Below, piece after piece: positions 8,791 through 18,618 of a stretch of 64,000 bases of DNA. This DNA comes from Methyloversatilis sp. (GTDB lineage: Bacteria; Pseudomonadota; Gammaproteobacteria; Burkholderiales; Rhodocyclaceae). The DNA lies in the NCBI GenBank assembly GCA_016791045.1, contig JAEUNO010000015.1, forward strand, positions 1-64,000, written 5' to 3'. The notes beneath the pieces were generated by a model that did no database searches, was not told the origin of the DNA, and worked only from the letters and a program-made list of their open reading frames with translations. Made by a program: the position numbers and the translations under genes. The stretch's first letter is position 1; each line of letters opens with the position of its first letter.

Positions 8791-9678
8791 TCAGCGTCGG
8801 CGTTGCAGCGTCGACGAATGACCGCCACCTTTTTCGACAGTCGTCGTCACCTGCTGCCAAAGCGCCGGCCAGCGTTGCACCCAGCAGCACCGGTGATCGG
8901 CGTCGTCGATGTCGACCACCGCCGGGCGCTGTGCCGGCGGAAAGCGCGCTGCATAAGCGTGCGCAAATCGGGGGTGGATCGTATCGTCGTGCGAGCCGAC
9001 CAGATGTACTTGCCGGAGATCGGTCAGCCGAGCGACATGATCGGACGGATTCAGCGATCCCGCCAGCGGCGACAGACGGTGATGTCGGGTCCATGCCTCG
9101 GTATCAAGATTGCCGGCAATCGTCACCAGCAGATCGACATCGTCACGCCGGGCCGCCAGCAGCGCAGCGATCGCGGCACCGCCGGAATAGCCCACAAGAG
9201 TCAGCCGTCGCGCACCTATGCGCTGCTTCAGCTGGTCGATGGCATCACCCGACAGCGCCACAGCCTGCTCGGAAAAGCGCTTGTCCAGCCACAGCGGCGC
9301 GGGACACGCGGCGGCCGCGACATCGCGCTCGGCAGAGAGGAACTGGCAGGGGCGCGCCAGATAGACCGCCGGCCCGGCGCGATGCGCCAGCGCGAGCCGC
9401 AGCCCGAGTGGATCGAGTGGTGTCGGATCGGGCGACGCCCGGGTCGGCGTGAGCCAGGCCAGCCCGTCGCCTTCGATGAATACGGTCAGCGTGTCGGCTC
9501 GCACGGCTGCCGCCGGCACGAAGGCGACCATCGGCGGGCCGGCGGTCATCAGTCGGAGCGGTAGCCAGCCCTGTGTCGCCGCCAGATCGAGCGCGGCCTG
9601 TCGCCGGGCATCCGGTGGCGGCAGGCCGGCGCACGCCGCAAGCAGCGGCAGCAGGCACAGCAGCAGGGTCGTCCGCAC
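8791..9678 (-). CDS. Alpha/beta-hydrolase fold lipoprotein
   Basis: 295 residues beginning MRTTLLLCLLPLLAACAG, a lipoprotein signal with lipobox LAAC, so the protein is probably membrane-anchored. The alpha/beta hydrolase nucleophile elbow is GYSGG near residue 163; an acid is likely in GSHDDTIHP and the late histidine in DDADHRCCW. Substrate unknown. The start is GTG, 5 bases after the restored stop of the autotransporter gene, suggesting translational coupling in one operon with the downstream BNR and MoaD-like genes. Confidence 0.75.
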   Translation of the reverse strand: MRTTLLLCLLPLLAACAGLPPPDARRQAALDLAATQGWLPLRLMTAGPPMVAFVPAAAVRADTLTVFIEGDGLAWLTPTRASPDPTPLDPLGLRLALAHRAGPAVYLARPCQFLSAERDVAAAACPAPLWLDKRFSEQAVALSGDAIDQLKQRIGARRLTLVGYSGGAAIAALLAARRDDVDLLVTIAGNLDTEAWTRHHRLSPLAGSLNPSDHVARLTDLRQVHLVGSHDDTIHPRFAHAYAARFPPAQRPAVVDIDDADHRCCWVQRWPALWQQVTTTVEKGGGHSSTLQRRR

Positions 9679-9683
9679 GCCCG

Positions 9684-11251
9684 TCAGAAGGCCCAGCGCG
9701 CCTTCAGCGAGGCAGTCTGGATCAGGAAGCCGGTGCGGTGTTCGGCGTCATAGCGCGCGGTGACTTCCATGCCGGCGAGCGTCTGGTAGACCGCGCCGAT
9801 GCCGCCGTTCGCGGTCCACGGGCTGGGGTCGATGCCATAGGTGACAAAGGCTGCACACCCGGTGCGCCGGCGAATGCCGCGGTGATCGCCGCGCGCTCGT
9901 TGATCGTGTCGTAGCCGACGCCCAGATTGGCGGTCAGCGCGAGCTGTTCGCTCATCCGGTGCGCCAGCTTCCCGCCTGCGCCGAGCACCAGCGCGGCCGT
10001 GCTGCGGTCATTCACGTCCAGATTCAGCAGGCCGGCACCGGTTTCGGTGTAGGCCTTGTCGCGGATCCAGGTGTAATCGATGCGCACCGATGGCGTGACC
10101 GTGGTGTGCGCAGCCAGCGTGTAATTGCGCCCGATGCCGACGCCGACGTGTGCCGTGTGGCTGGTGTAGTCCGACTGCGCGACCGCGTTGTTGAACGCCA
10201 TGACGCGGCGGCCCTTGTTGTCATTGCGGCCGACATCGACCTGGAAGTTGATTTCGGTACGCTCGTTCAACGCATAGCTGCCGTAGCCGATCAGCTGGAA
10301 CACGTCGACGTCGGCCCTCTGCGCCGCCACGGTCGATTTGCTGCCGATATTGCTCTGCGCGTAGGCCACGGCGGCGCCGATGCGCCACGCGTCCGACAGC
10401 GCGCCATCGACACCGGCGGCAAGACCATCGGTATCGGCGCGGTAACCGGCCACCCCACCGCGAGTGTCCTGGTCGGCGCGCGAACCGAAAGGTTTCAGCC
10501 AGAAGTGCCGGTCGCCGATGAAGCCGTCGCCGGACGACATGCCCCGATGCCCCTCGATGCGCGCCTGGATCAGGCGGTTGATGCCCGACAGCGCGCTGTT
10601 GGCGGCCAGCTGCGCGCTGCCGGTGAGCAGTGGCAGCGTCTGCGTGACGGCACGCGAAATATCGTCGTCGCTGCCGGCAAACAAGGCGCCCAGCGCGGGG
10701 CTGGAATCGATGGCACCTGCCGCACCCACGGCCGGCGTGTTGCCCATGTTCTGTGTGGCCGTCAGCACCGGATTGGAAGGCGCCGGAGGCGGCGCATTGT
10801 TGTAGTCGTTGCAGGTGGCGGCCAGCGCAACATTCACGCCACCGTTCGGCGTGTAGCTGGTGTGTACTCCGGTGTTGCCCGGAATGGGTGTGGTCGTGCT
10901 GCCCTGTTCGAAATCGAGGAACAGTACGTTGCCCGCATTCATGAACAGGGCCTCGTAAAAGGTGCGGTTGCTGCCGCACACCACATTGCTGTACTGGCCG
11001 AAGTTCATCACGTCAGCCTGCGTGAACAGCGCGCTGGTCACGTTGCCGATGGCCAGATTGGCCGCGGTGACCGTCGAGTTGCCGAAATCGACCGTCATCG
11101 TGCCGGTGAGCACATCACCGTTGGTGAAGGTTGTTTCCGGGCCGGCGCTGAACGTGTAATTCACGACCTGTGCGATGGCCGGCGCTGGCATGCAGGCCAG
11201 GACGGCAGCGATGAAAAGGGCTGAAAGCGGCGTGTGAACGGGTGTGTGCAT
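9684..11251 (-). CDS. Autotransporter outer-membrane beta-barrel protein, frameshifted near its C-terminus
   Basis: Starts MHTPVHTPLSALFIAAV with a signal peptide ending AIAQ. A short passenger follows, then a barrel of about 280 residues from roughly FWLKPFGSRADQD. As written the frame runs to 9722, but its last 50 residues are non-native (Pro/Arg/Ser-rich). Removing one CA from CACA at 9854-9857 (plus strand) restores GAAFVTYGIDPSPWTANGG through to LKARWAF and a stop at 9684-9686. A C-terminal Phe is the normal barrel end. So there is a 2-base duplication, either real or an assembly error. Restored length is 521 residues. Confidence 0.8.
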
Positions 11252-11472
11252 CGTGATGTCCCGAGTGTCCTGGATTTCGTTGGATTCAGGCAGGCCACGC
11301 CGGGCGGTCCGTGCAGCGCTGCCGTCGCGTGACCACAAAGGTCATGAGGCATCCGATTTAACGGTCGCAGGGGACAATACTTGTGGAGAAATTCACTTCA
11401 ACGGCATGCGGCGCGCCCAGACGGCCAAGGAGACGGCAGCATGGGCGCCCGCGCAGAAGTGTCGAATGCCGT

Positions 11473-12531
11473 TCAGGCGCGCAGCTGTCGCAGTACGAAG
11501 GCCCACACCATGCGCGACGCATCGGGGCCCTTCGCATCGCCACAAGGTTCGCTTGCAGCGCCCCCGCTCCACGCATGCGCGAGCCCGGCGATGCCGATCT
11601 GCGTAACCACGGTGCGGCCACGCAGCCTGTAATCGGTCACTGTCATCGGGTGCCGCTTGCCGCGCTGCACGGTGCGCGCCGCCACCGCGGAAGCCCCCGC
11701 CGCTTCGGCCCACAGTTGCGCGGCGGAATCGCCATTGCCCGGCGCGACCACGGCGTCGCGTCCGCCGTGGATCACCAGCAGCGGTGGCAGATCGATCGCC
11801 GGTGTCATCGGCGCAGCCGGCAATGCCCCTGCCTGGCGCCGCCCGCGCATGGCGCCGAGCGCACTCAGCGTCGAATGCGCGCTGCCCGGGGGCACGCCCG
11901 AATGCATCACCAGCGCGCGGAATCGTGCCGGGTGCCGCGTGACCAGCAGTGCGGCCATGCTGGCGCCGGCCGACAGACCGGCCACGGCGACCCGTTCGCG
12001 ATCGGCCGGATACAGGGTGCACACCTGATCGATGGCGGCCATGATCAGCGCCACCTCGCCCCACGCACGGCCGGACTGGGTGTCGAACCAGTTCCAGCAG
12101 CCCTGCGCATTGGCCAGCCGTTCCTGCTCCGGATACAGCACCAGAAAGCCCTCGCGCGCCGCGATGCGGTTCATGCGCGTACTGGCCGCGAACCCCTTTG
12201 CGTCCTGCCCGCAGCCGTGCAGCATGACAAGCAGCGGCACCCGCTCTCCGGCCCGGATGCCGGCCGGGCGGTACAGCCGGTAGCGACGCGCACCGGACGG
12301 GCCGATCGCCACGCCCGGCAGCCACTGCCCGGCTGCCGTGGCGCCCTTGCCCGGCGCCTTGACCGCGGTGCGTCCGCGTGCATCGGGCTTGACGCGTGCG
12401 ACGGTCGGCGTGACCGCCTTGAGCGCACGCCGCGTGGCCGGCAATGCCGAACGCAGCGCCGAGCGCTGCAAGGTCGCCAGACTGCGCGTCATGCTCCGGG
12501 TGAAGATCGAGGTCCAGCTGCGTTTGGCCAT
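11473..12531 (-). CDS. PHB depolymerase-family esterase
   Basis: 352 residues starting MAKRSWTSIFTRSMTRSLA. The alpha/beta hydrolase core has LLVMLHGCGQDAKGFA (oxyanion region), GLSAGASMAALL (catalytic Ser), and late IHGGRDAVV and GLAHAWSGG (likely Asp and His). This matches the LpqC/poly(3-hydroxybutyrate) depolymerase group, which includes feruloyl and acetyl-xylan-type esterases. No clear signal peptide is seen; the N-terminus is basic and similar to intracellular PHB depolymerase-like paralogues with a regulatory or polyester-granule role. Stands alone on the minus strand. Confidence 0.85.
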   Translation of the reverse strand: MAKRSWTSIFTRSMTRSLATLQRSALRSALPATRRALKAVTPTVARVKPDARGRTAVKAPGKGATAAGQWLPGVAIGPSGARRYRLYRPAGIRAGERVPLLVMLHGCGQDAKGFAASTRMNRIAAREGFLVLYPEQERLANAQGCWNWFDTQSGRAWGEVALIMAAIDQVCTLYPADRERVAVAGLSAGASMAALLVTRHPARFRALVMHSGVPPGSAHSTLSALGAMRGRRQAGALPAAPMTPAIDLPPLLVIHGGRDAVVAPGNGDSAAQLWAEAAGASAVAARTVQRGKRHPMTVTDYRLRGRTVVTQIGIAGLAHAWSGGAASEPCGDAKGPDASRMVWAFVLRQLRA

Positions 12532-12872
12532 CCGTCGGGGTCCGTGTACCTGCCTGCCATGGGGTGGCGCCGCATTCCGCATATATATATGCAGGCACGG
12601 TCAGCCATCTGCTTGTACAGCATGTACGCGCAGCCGCACCGGAACATTGCAGCGGCTCACATCTTTGCCGCACGACGCACCTGAAACGGCACGGGCCGCA
12701 TGACACGCGACGCCGGCTTCAGCCGGAACAGCGCGTCTTTCAGGCGTCTCATACCGCAGACAGCGATCGGAGATGGGCGCATGATCGGCCGCGCATCACG
12801 GCATTCCGGCAATGCCGGCCGTACCCCAACCTTCCCCAACGCTGCAAACCTCGACGCAATTCGCCGGGTTTC
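12532..12872. other. Divergent intergenic region with a 14-bp AT palindrome
   Basis: Separates the esterase (minus) from the autotransporter (plus). GCATATATATATGC at 12579-12592 is a perfect palindrome in an otherwise GC-rich stretch and could be a promoter or operator element. No gene is supported here. Confidence 0.5.
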
Positions 12873-15623
12873 ATGAAAGTCAGGTGTCGAGTGCATCACC
12901 ACAGTTTCAAGGCCCGGGCCGGGCGCTGGACCGCATCGGCGGCATTCGTTTTGTGCACTGCGTGTCCCGCGGGTCGCGCCCTCGCCGCCTGCAACGGCGG
13001 CGTCACGGTCACGTCGACCATCGTGATCAGTGCGAACTGCGATGGCGGCAGCACCACGCCACTGCGCATGAACACCGGCGCGAACGTGACGATCAATGCA
13101 GGCGTCACGGTATCGAACAATGCCGGCAGCGGGCGCAACGGAGACCCGGTGTCGGTGCTGTCAACCAGTACGGCCTCCTCGCTGACCAACAACGGCCGTA
13201 TCTATACGGCCGCGCAGTGGGGGATCACGAACAACGGCACGCTCGACACGCTGATCAATACGGGCACGATCGGCTCCGGTGTCCGGCGCGCCATCGTGAA
13301 CAACGGCGGCACCATCGGCACGATCACCAACACCGGTACCGTGTCCGGGCCATTCGCCGACATCACGGCCTCGGGCGGCAGCATCGGCACGCTCAACAAC
13401 CTGCAGGGTGCCGGCAATGCAGGCGGCGCGCTGACCTACGCCGGCGGGCTGCCGACCCGCTACAACATCATCATCAACGGGCCCGGCACCTATGGCGTGC
13501 TGGCCGGTGCGGGCGTGTCCGGCGCCACGATTTTCGGCATCCACGGCACGTCCAACGTGGCCACCGGCACCTATTCGGGCGTGCTGACCGGGCTTGACGT
13601 CAGCAACCTCGGCGGTTCGACCCACGGCAGCTTCGGTGGCTTGAGCTGGGCGCTGAATCTCGCCTCCGGCAGCAGCACCGTGTGGGATCTGGTGTTCGCA
13701 CCGGCCACCAGCGACATCACGACCGGCGGCAGCTTTGCGCTCGACAGCATCGGCGTCACGACCAATCCGGTGTTCGATGGCGGCACGCTGACGCTTGCGC
13801 CGGACGATGCATCGGCCGAGGCGTTCACCGTGAACGGCAGCGGCGGCACCCTCACCACGCCGACCGGCGGCAACGCCACACTGTCGGGCGTGCTGTCCGG
13901 CGCCGGCGGTCTGACAGTCAACGGCAGCGGCCGACTCACGCTGTCCGGCCTCAACACCTACGCCGGCGGCACGACCATCGCGTCGGGTACGGTCGCGATC
14001 GACGGCGATTCGGCGCTGGGCAGCGGCGCGGTATTCGTGGCGCCGGGCGCCGTGCTGATGGGCACCGGCACGATAGGCGGCCCGGTCACCGTGGCCGGCA
14101 CCTTCAAGCCCGGCAACTCGCCCGGTTTCATCGCCGTGAACGCGACCGTCACGCAGAATGCCGGCAGCACCTATCAGCAGGACATCGCCGGCACCGTGCA
14201 GGCTGCCAACAACACGCCCGCCGGATCGACCGGTTTCTACAGCTTCCTCGACATCACCGGCGGGCAGTTCGTCATCCAGCCCGGCGCCACGCTGACGCCG
14301 CAACTGCTGAACCTGTTCACGCCGGCCGAGCCCGGGTTCGGCAGCGCGCCGCATGTGCCCGCGCTCGGCGAGCGCTTCCGCATCATCACCGCCGACGGCG
14401 GCATCAACGGCCGCTTCACGACGCTGACCCAGCCGGCCGGCCTCGCCGCCGGCACGCAGTTCGCCGCCTTCTACGACGTGGCCGGCAGCCGGAGCATCGA
14501 CCTGCTGGTGATCCCCTTGTCCTACCGCACCGCGCTGGCTGACGGCAACGCGAATGCCCGGTCGGCGGCCGACGCGCTCGACCGGCTGGTCGAACTGAAT
14601 CTGGCCGGCACAGCGGGCGCCGCGCAAACCACCGTGCTGCAGGCGGCCGCGACGCAGGGGGCCGCCGCGCTGCCGTCGTTCGCGCGTGCGCTGGCCGGCG
14701 AAATACATGGCGCCAGTCTGGCGGTCGTTCCACAGACCACGTTGCGCCTGCAGCAGGCGGTGCTGGCACACCTGGGCAGCGCCACCGGGGTGCGCAGCAA
14801 GGCGTGGGGCGAAATGGCCTACCAGCGCGGCGATCGATCCGGCGACGACACGGCCGGCGGTTTCTCCAGCCACCTGTATCAGCTGGCGTTCGGGGCCGAC
14901 ACGCACACCGCCGATGGCCGCACGCTGGGCACCGGCTTCGCGCTGTCGACCACCCGGGTGTCCGCCCGCTCAGGGGCCGGCACGGTTCAGCAGGGCACGC
15001 TCTTCGTGTACGGACAGCGTCCGGTCAGCGACTGGACGCTCGACGGCATGGCCAGCTTCGGCCTGAATTCGACCGACAACACGCGCAACGATCCGCTCGG
15101 CAGCGCCACGGCACTCGACGCGAACGACCTCCGCGGCCGCGATGCGCTGGTCAGCCTGGGCATCGGCCGTGCCCACGACGTCGCGACCGGTCGCGTCACA
15201 CCCTACGCCCGTCTGACCTGGCAGCACGTTCGGCAGTCCGCGTTCAACGAGGGCGACAGCGCCGCCGCGCTGGGCGTGCGCCGCTTCAGCGAGGACGGCC
15301 TGCGCGCGATGCTGGGGGTGACGCTTGCCTCCGCGCCGACCTTCGCCACCGCCGACCCGGCGGCACAGCGCTTCAGCTACCGCGCCCACCTGGGCGTCGG
15401 GGCCGACACGTCGGACCTGCTTCAGCCGCGCCTGAACACCACGCTGGCGGGCATCGCGATGACCTTGCGTACGCCCGACGTCGGGTCGACCTTCGTGCAG
15501 GCCGGTGTCTCCGCCACCGCCCGGATCACCGCCGATACCGTAGTGCACCTGGGCGTGGCCGGCGAAGTCCGTCAGGGTGCGGCGCTGGGCAATGTCAATC
15601 TGGACGTGATCGTCCGCTTCTGA
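12873..15623 (+). CDS. Large autotransporter with beta-strand repeat passenger and C-terminal barrel
   Basis: 916 residues. An extended, basic signal (MKVRCRVHHHSFKARAGRWT, cleaved near GRALA) precedes a passenger rich in Gly, Thr, Asn and Ser. The segment LTLSGLNTYAGGTTIASGTV is the autotransporter-associated beta-strand repeat. The last 280 or so residues, from about KAWGEMAYQRGDRS, form the translocator barrel and end in Phe (LDVIVRF). Passenger function is unknown, probably adhesion or biofilm. The ATG at 12873 has only a weak ribosome site but best fits the signal peptide. Confidence 0.85.
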   Translation: MKVRCRVHHHSFKARAGRWTASAAFVLCTACPAGRALAACNGGVTVTSTIVISANCDGGSTTPLRMNTGANVTINAGVTVSNNAGSGRNGDPVSVLSTSTASSLTNNGRIYTAAQWGITNNGTLDTLINTGTIGSGVRRAIVNNGGTIGTITNTGTVSGPFADITASGGSIGTLNNLQGAGNAGGALTYAGGLPTRYNIIINGPGTYGVLAGAGVSGATIFGIHGTSNVATGTYSGVLTGLDVSNLGGSTHGSFGGLSWALNLASGSSTVWDLVFAPATSDITTGGSFALDSIGVTTNPVFDGGTLTLAPDDASAEAFTVNGSGGTLTTPTGGNATLSGVLSGAGGLTVNGSGRLTLSGLNTYAGGTTIASGTVAIDGDSALGSGAVFVAPGAVLMGTGTIGGPVTVAGTFKPGNSPGFIAVNATVTQNAGSTYQQDIAGTVQAANNTPAGSTGFYSFLDITGGQFVIQPGATLTPQLLNLFTPAEPGFGSAPHVPALGERFRIITADGGINGRFTTLTQPAGLAAGTQFAAFYDVAGSRSIDLLVIPLSYRTALADGNANARSAADALDRLVELNLAGTAGAAQTTVLQAAATQGAAALPSFARALAGEIHGASLAVVPQTTLRLQQAVLAHLGSATGVRSKAWGEMAYQRGDRSGDDTAGGFSSHLYQLAFGADTHTADGRTLGTGFALSTTRVSARSGAGTVQQGTLFVYGQRPVSDWTLDGMASFGLNSTDNTRNDPLGSATALDANDLRGRDALVSLGIGRAHDVATGRVTPYARLTWQHVRQSAFNEGDSAAALGVRRFSEDGLRAMLGVTLASAPTFATADPAAQRFSYRAHLGVGADTSDLLQPRLNTTLAGIAMTLRTPDVGSTFVQAGVSATARITADTVVHLGVAGEVRQGAALGNVNLDVIVRF

Positions 15624-15746
15624 CGCACACGCCGCCTGCGGCGCGCGGGCAGCGGTTGTTTTCGCTCGATTCCGCCTCATCTATCGCGGCATGGGGCGCT
15701 CCGGCCAACCGGCGCGTGCGCCCGCTGTCCCTGAAGGAATCGAACC

Positions 15747-16166
15747 ATGCTCATCGTGTGCCCGCACTGCAGCACGACCAATCGCGTCGCGGACGAGCGT
15801 CTCGACGACCAGCCGGTGTGCGCGCGCTGCAAGCAGCCGCTGCTGGCGGCCGAACCGTTCGCGCTGAACGACCAGACCTTCGCCCGCTATGTGCAGACGA
15901 CGGAACTGCCGGTCGTGGTGGATTTCTGGGCCGACTGGTGCGGCCCGTGCAAGGTCATGGCGCCGCAGTACGCAGCGGCTGCGGCGCAGCTGCCCCGCGT
16001 GCGCTTTGCCAAGGTCGACACCGAAGTGGCGCGAAACACGGCCGCGCAGTTCCAGATCCGCAGCATTCCCACGGTGGTGGTGCTGCGTGGCGGTCAGGAA
16101 GTCGCGCGCAGATCCGGTGCGATGAGCGCCGCGGATCTGCTGCGCTGGGTCAATGCGAATATCTGA
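15747..16166 (+). CDS. trxC: Thioredoxin 2
   Basis: 139-residue cytoplasmic thiol-disulfide reductant. The N-terminal zinc site uses CPHC (residues 5-8) and CARC (about 26-29), diagnostic of TrxC; the thioredoxin domain has the active site WADWCGPCK and the cis-proline SIPTVV. The ribosome site GAAGGA precedes the ATG. It stands alone between the autotransporter and a convergent PEP-CTERM gene; TrxC genes are often under oxidative-stress control, but no OxyR site was identified. Confidence 0.95.
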   Translation: MLIVCPHCSTTNRVADERLDDQPVCARCKQPLLAAEPFALNDQTFARYVQTTELPVVVDFWADWCGPCKVMAPQYAAAAAQLPRVRFAKVDTEVARNTAAQFQIRSIPTVVVLRGGQEVARRSGAMSAADLLRWVNANI

Positions 16167-16204
16167 GCACGCGGTCGGCCTGCACGCCAGCCGCAACGTC
16201 GCAG

Positions 16205-16978
16205 TCAGACGCGTGCTGCGAAGCCCTGGCGACGCCGCGCCATCGCGCCCACTGCGACGAGACCGGCCAGCATCAGCCCCCAGGTCTGCGGCTCTGGGAT
16301 CGCGGCGACCACGACGCGGGTGAATTCGGCGCCCTGTGCGATCGCACCCAGGTCGACCGATTCGTAAATGAATTCGCCGTTTGCGTCATAGCCGGAAATG
16401 CCCAGCGTGAGCCCGGTGGCGAAGAAACTGTATGAACCCGGCGCTGCGCCACCGGCGGCCGGTGTGAACTGCGCGAACACGTAATCGACCGACTCGCCCG
16501 GCTGCAGCGTGATGTCGCCGCGATCGTTGATGGACGGTTTGCCGTCCTGCGATTCGAGGAAGAAGCTGTAGGTCCAGTTCGACGTATCGTTATTGCAGCC
16601 ACCCGAGAAGGTGTCGGAGCAGACGAAATAGGTGTTGAGTCCGACGCTGCTGATTTCGGCGAACGGGAAGGTGGTGACTTGCTCCACCCCACCTTCGTCG
16701 TTCGGGACCCACTGCGTGATGCCTGCGTTTTCGGGCGTCAGCCCCGGCACCGAGCCGCCCTCGATGATCAGCGGCAGCGATTCGGGGTGCAGCGTGAACC
16801 GGACCCACACATCCACCGTCTCGTTCGGCGACACCTCGGCCCAGGGCTGGATGAAGATCATCGAGCCGAACGGATACACGAAGGGTTCAACCGGGTCGGC
16901 GACCTCCTGGGCATACGCTGTGCCGGCGCACAGCAAGGTGGTCAGCGCGAAGGCCTTCTTCAGTCGTGAGCAGTTCAT
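16205..16978 (-). CDS. PEP-CTERM sorting domain protein
   Basis: 257 residues from MNCSRLKKAFALTTLLCAGT; an in-frame ATG five codons upstream (16993) is an alternative. A signal peptide is followed by a beta-rich, acidic mature region with Cys pairs (VCSDTFSGGCNND) and a C-terminal IPEPQTWGLMLAG plus RRR exosortase signal. Expected to be exported and processed by exosortase. No homologous function can be named. Convergent with trxC. Confidence 0.8.
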   Translation of the reverse strand: MNCSRLKKAFALTTLLCAGTAYAQEVADPVEPFVYPFGSMIFIQPWAEVSPNETVDVWVRFTLHPESLPLIIEGGSVPGLTPENAGITQWVPNDEGGVEQVTTFPFAEISSVGLNTYFVCSDTFSGGCNNDTSNWTYSFFLESQDGKPSINDRGDITLQPGESVDYVFAQFTPAAGGAAPGSYSFFATGLTLGISGYDANGEFIYESVDLGAIAQGAEFTRVVVAAIPEPQTWGLMLAGLVAVGAMARRRQGFAARV

Positions 16979-17208
16979 TGCATCGATATCCATGAAAGGT
17001 GGCGCCGGACGGCTACGAAACCCCAACAGGCCGTAGCAATCATCGGTCCACGCCATGCCGTCCCGGCGAACATCGGCGCGCAGGCGGGCGTTGCGGCGCG
17101 GCCGGCCGACACGGCGTTCGCCGCCTGCCCGGTCGATGTCAGATCTGCCGACAGTGGGGATGTGCCCCTGCAGGGCACCCGGGAGGATCGAGCACGTGAC
17201 GCGCGCGC

Positions 17209-17670
17209 CTACTCGGCGACGATCATGCCTTTCGTCCCGGCGTCGAAATCGGCCCACGTGTCTTCACCCGTCAGGCGGCGATCGCCCTGAATGGTGTAAA
17301 GCACGGGACCATCGCGGAACACCAGCGCGCCGTCGCTGCGCTTCGCCTTCACCCGCTTGCCGTTCACCCACACCCGTTCGCGGCGGTCGATGCGCAGCGT
17401 GGCGACGGTCAAGCCATCCGCGGCCCGGGCGACCCATTGCCCGGCGTAGGGCGTGGCTGGCGTGGCTGGACCGGCGCCTGCGGGCGCAGCGGTGGCGAAA
17501 CCGGCTGCGGCGTTTTCAGCGCGCGTTTTCGTGATGTCGCAGCCTTGCAGTTCCGACATCTGGGTGCAGCCGGAACGTTCGAGCTGCCGCGCGTACTTCG
17601 CGTCGATCGCATGCGCCGGCGCACCGGCCAGCAGGCCGATCGCGACAATGGGTATCCAGCAGGACTTCAT
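17209..17670 (-). CDS. Exported protein of unknown function
   Basis: 153 residues with a signal peptide (MKSCWIPIVAIGLLAGAPAH, then AIDAKYA). The mature part has two Cys in a short span (SGCTQMSELQGCDI), an Ala/Pro-rich linker, and a C-terminal half with strands VATLRIDRRERVWVNGKRV and VLYTIQGDRR. A GAGGTGA ribosome site precedes the ATG. Not recognised. It may be a small periplasmic protein with one disulfide. Confidence 0.7.
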   Translation of the reverse strand: MKSCWIPIVAIGLLAGAPAHAIDAKYARQLERSGCTQMSELQGCDITKTRAENAAAGFATAAPAGAGPATPATPYAGQWVARAADGLTVATLRIDRRERVWVNGKRVKAKRSDGALVFRDGPVLYTIQGDRRLTGEDTWADFDAGTKGMIVAE

Positions 17671-17827
17671 GGGCTCACCTCGCCGTGCCATCGCAGTATG
17701 GAAGCGGGCAGATGCAGCATGGCTGCCCGAGCCCGCTCCAGCTCGAAGCGGAAGCGTACCAACACCGACCGTCCTCGGGTCGGCTCGAGTGCAAGCGCCG
17801 GGTCCGCGCACCGCGCGGGGGCAACGC

Positions 17828-18019
17828 TCAGGCGTAGGTGTCGATCAGGTGACTGCCGGACGGGCTGGCCGGCGCAGGTGTCGGGAGGGCCTGCAGCAGT
17901 TGCAGTGCACTGGCGGCCTGGATGTCCAGCGCCTTCTTCAGCACCAGCGTGCCGGCGGCATCGGCCACCCGCGCCTGCGACAGCGCGGTGGCGGTACTGG
18001 CAATGGCGGATACGTCCAT
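17828..18019 (-). CDS. YjfB-like putative motility protein
   Basis: 63 residues: starts MDVSAIASTATALSQARVAD and contains VLKKALDIQAASALQLLQAL. This matches the short YjfB family annotated as putative motility proteins; the role is poorly known. The ribosome site AAGGAG precedes the ATG. No flagellar genes are seen in the window, so the motility link comes from family name only. Confidence 0.8.
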   Translation of the reverse strand: MDVSAIASTATALSQARVADAAGTLVLKKALDIQAASALQLLQALPTPAPASPSGSHLIDTYA

Positions 18020-18103
18020 CGGAAAACTCCTTGCGCCGGAACGCGGCGTGAAGTCAGGGCTAACGACCGCCGGGCCGGGAAGCTTGAGCGGGTGCGCGGC
18101 GCC

Positions 18104-18583
18104 TCAGTACGGGCTGCCGTCCTTGCGGCTGAATGCCCACCGGCCGTCGATCAGCTCGGCCCGCAGGTCATCGTCCGGGTAGTGCGCCTGATCACCGCTG
18201 CTGCGGTCGCCGATTTCCAGATAGACCACCGCCGCGGCCGTATCGTTGATCAGGCAGTGGGCGTTGCCGCTGCCGGCCGGGAAACCGGCGCACATGCCGG
18301 GTGCCAGGCGCGTCAGCCCTTCGTCGGTGTGCAGCGCCGGCTGCCCTTCGAGCACATAGATGAATTCGTCCTGCCGGCTGTGCGCATGGCGCAGCGCCGA
18401 CACCGCGCCCGGCTCGAGCCGGGTCAGATTCACGCCGAAGTTGCGCAGGCCGAACTGCTCGCCCAGCGCACGTTTCGTGCGACCGCGCATGCGCGACGCG
18501 AACGGCTCCGGGTAGAACGATGGCCGGGTTCGGGGCGCCGCGTCCGCGGCAACAAGGGCGATCGGGCGGGTGTGTTCCGGCAT
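18104..18583 (-). CDS. Cupin-domain protein
   Basis: 159 residues from MPEHTRPIALVAADA. The double-stranded beta-helix metal motifs are visible: SALRHAHSRQDEFIYVLEG (His, His and Glu ligands) and, later, AGFPAGSGNAHCLIND with the third His. Single-domain cupins of this kind are usually metal enzymes or sensors acting on sugars or aromatics. It is the last gene of the five-gene minus-strand run 20962-18104, 35 bases after the thioesterase. Confidence 0.8.
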   Translation of the reverse strand: MPEHTRPIALVAADAAPRTRPSFYPEPFASRMRGRTKRALGEQFGLRNFGVNLTRLEPGAVSALRHAHSRQDEFIYVLEGQPALHTDEGLTRLAPGMCAGFPAGSGNAHCLINDTAAAVVYLEIGDRSSGDQAHYPDDDLRAELIDGRWAFSRKDGSPY

Positions 18584-18618
18584 GGTCGAGTCTCGCTGTG
18601 GGCGTGGCAACCGGTGAA

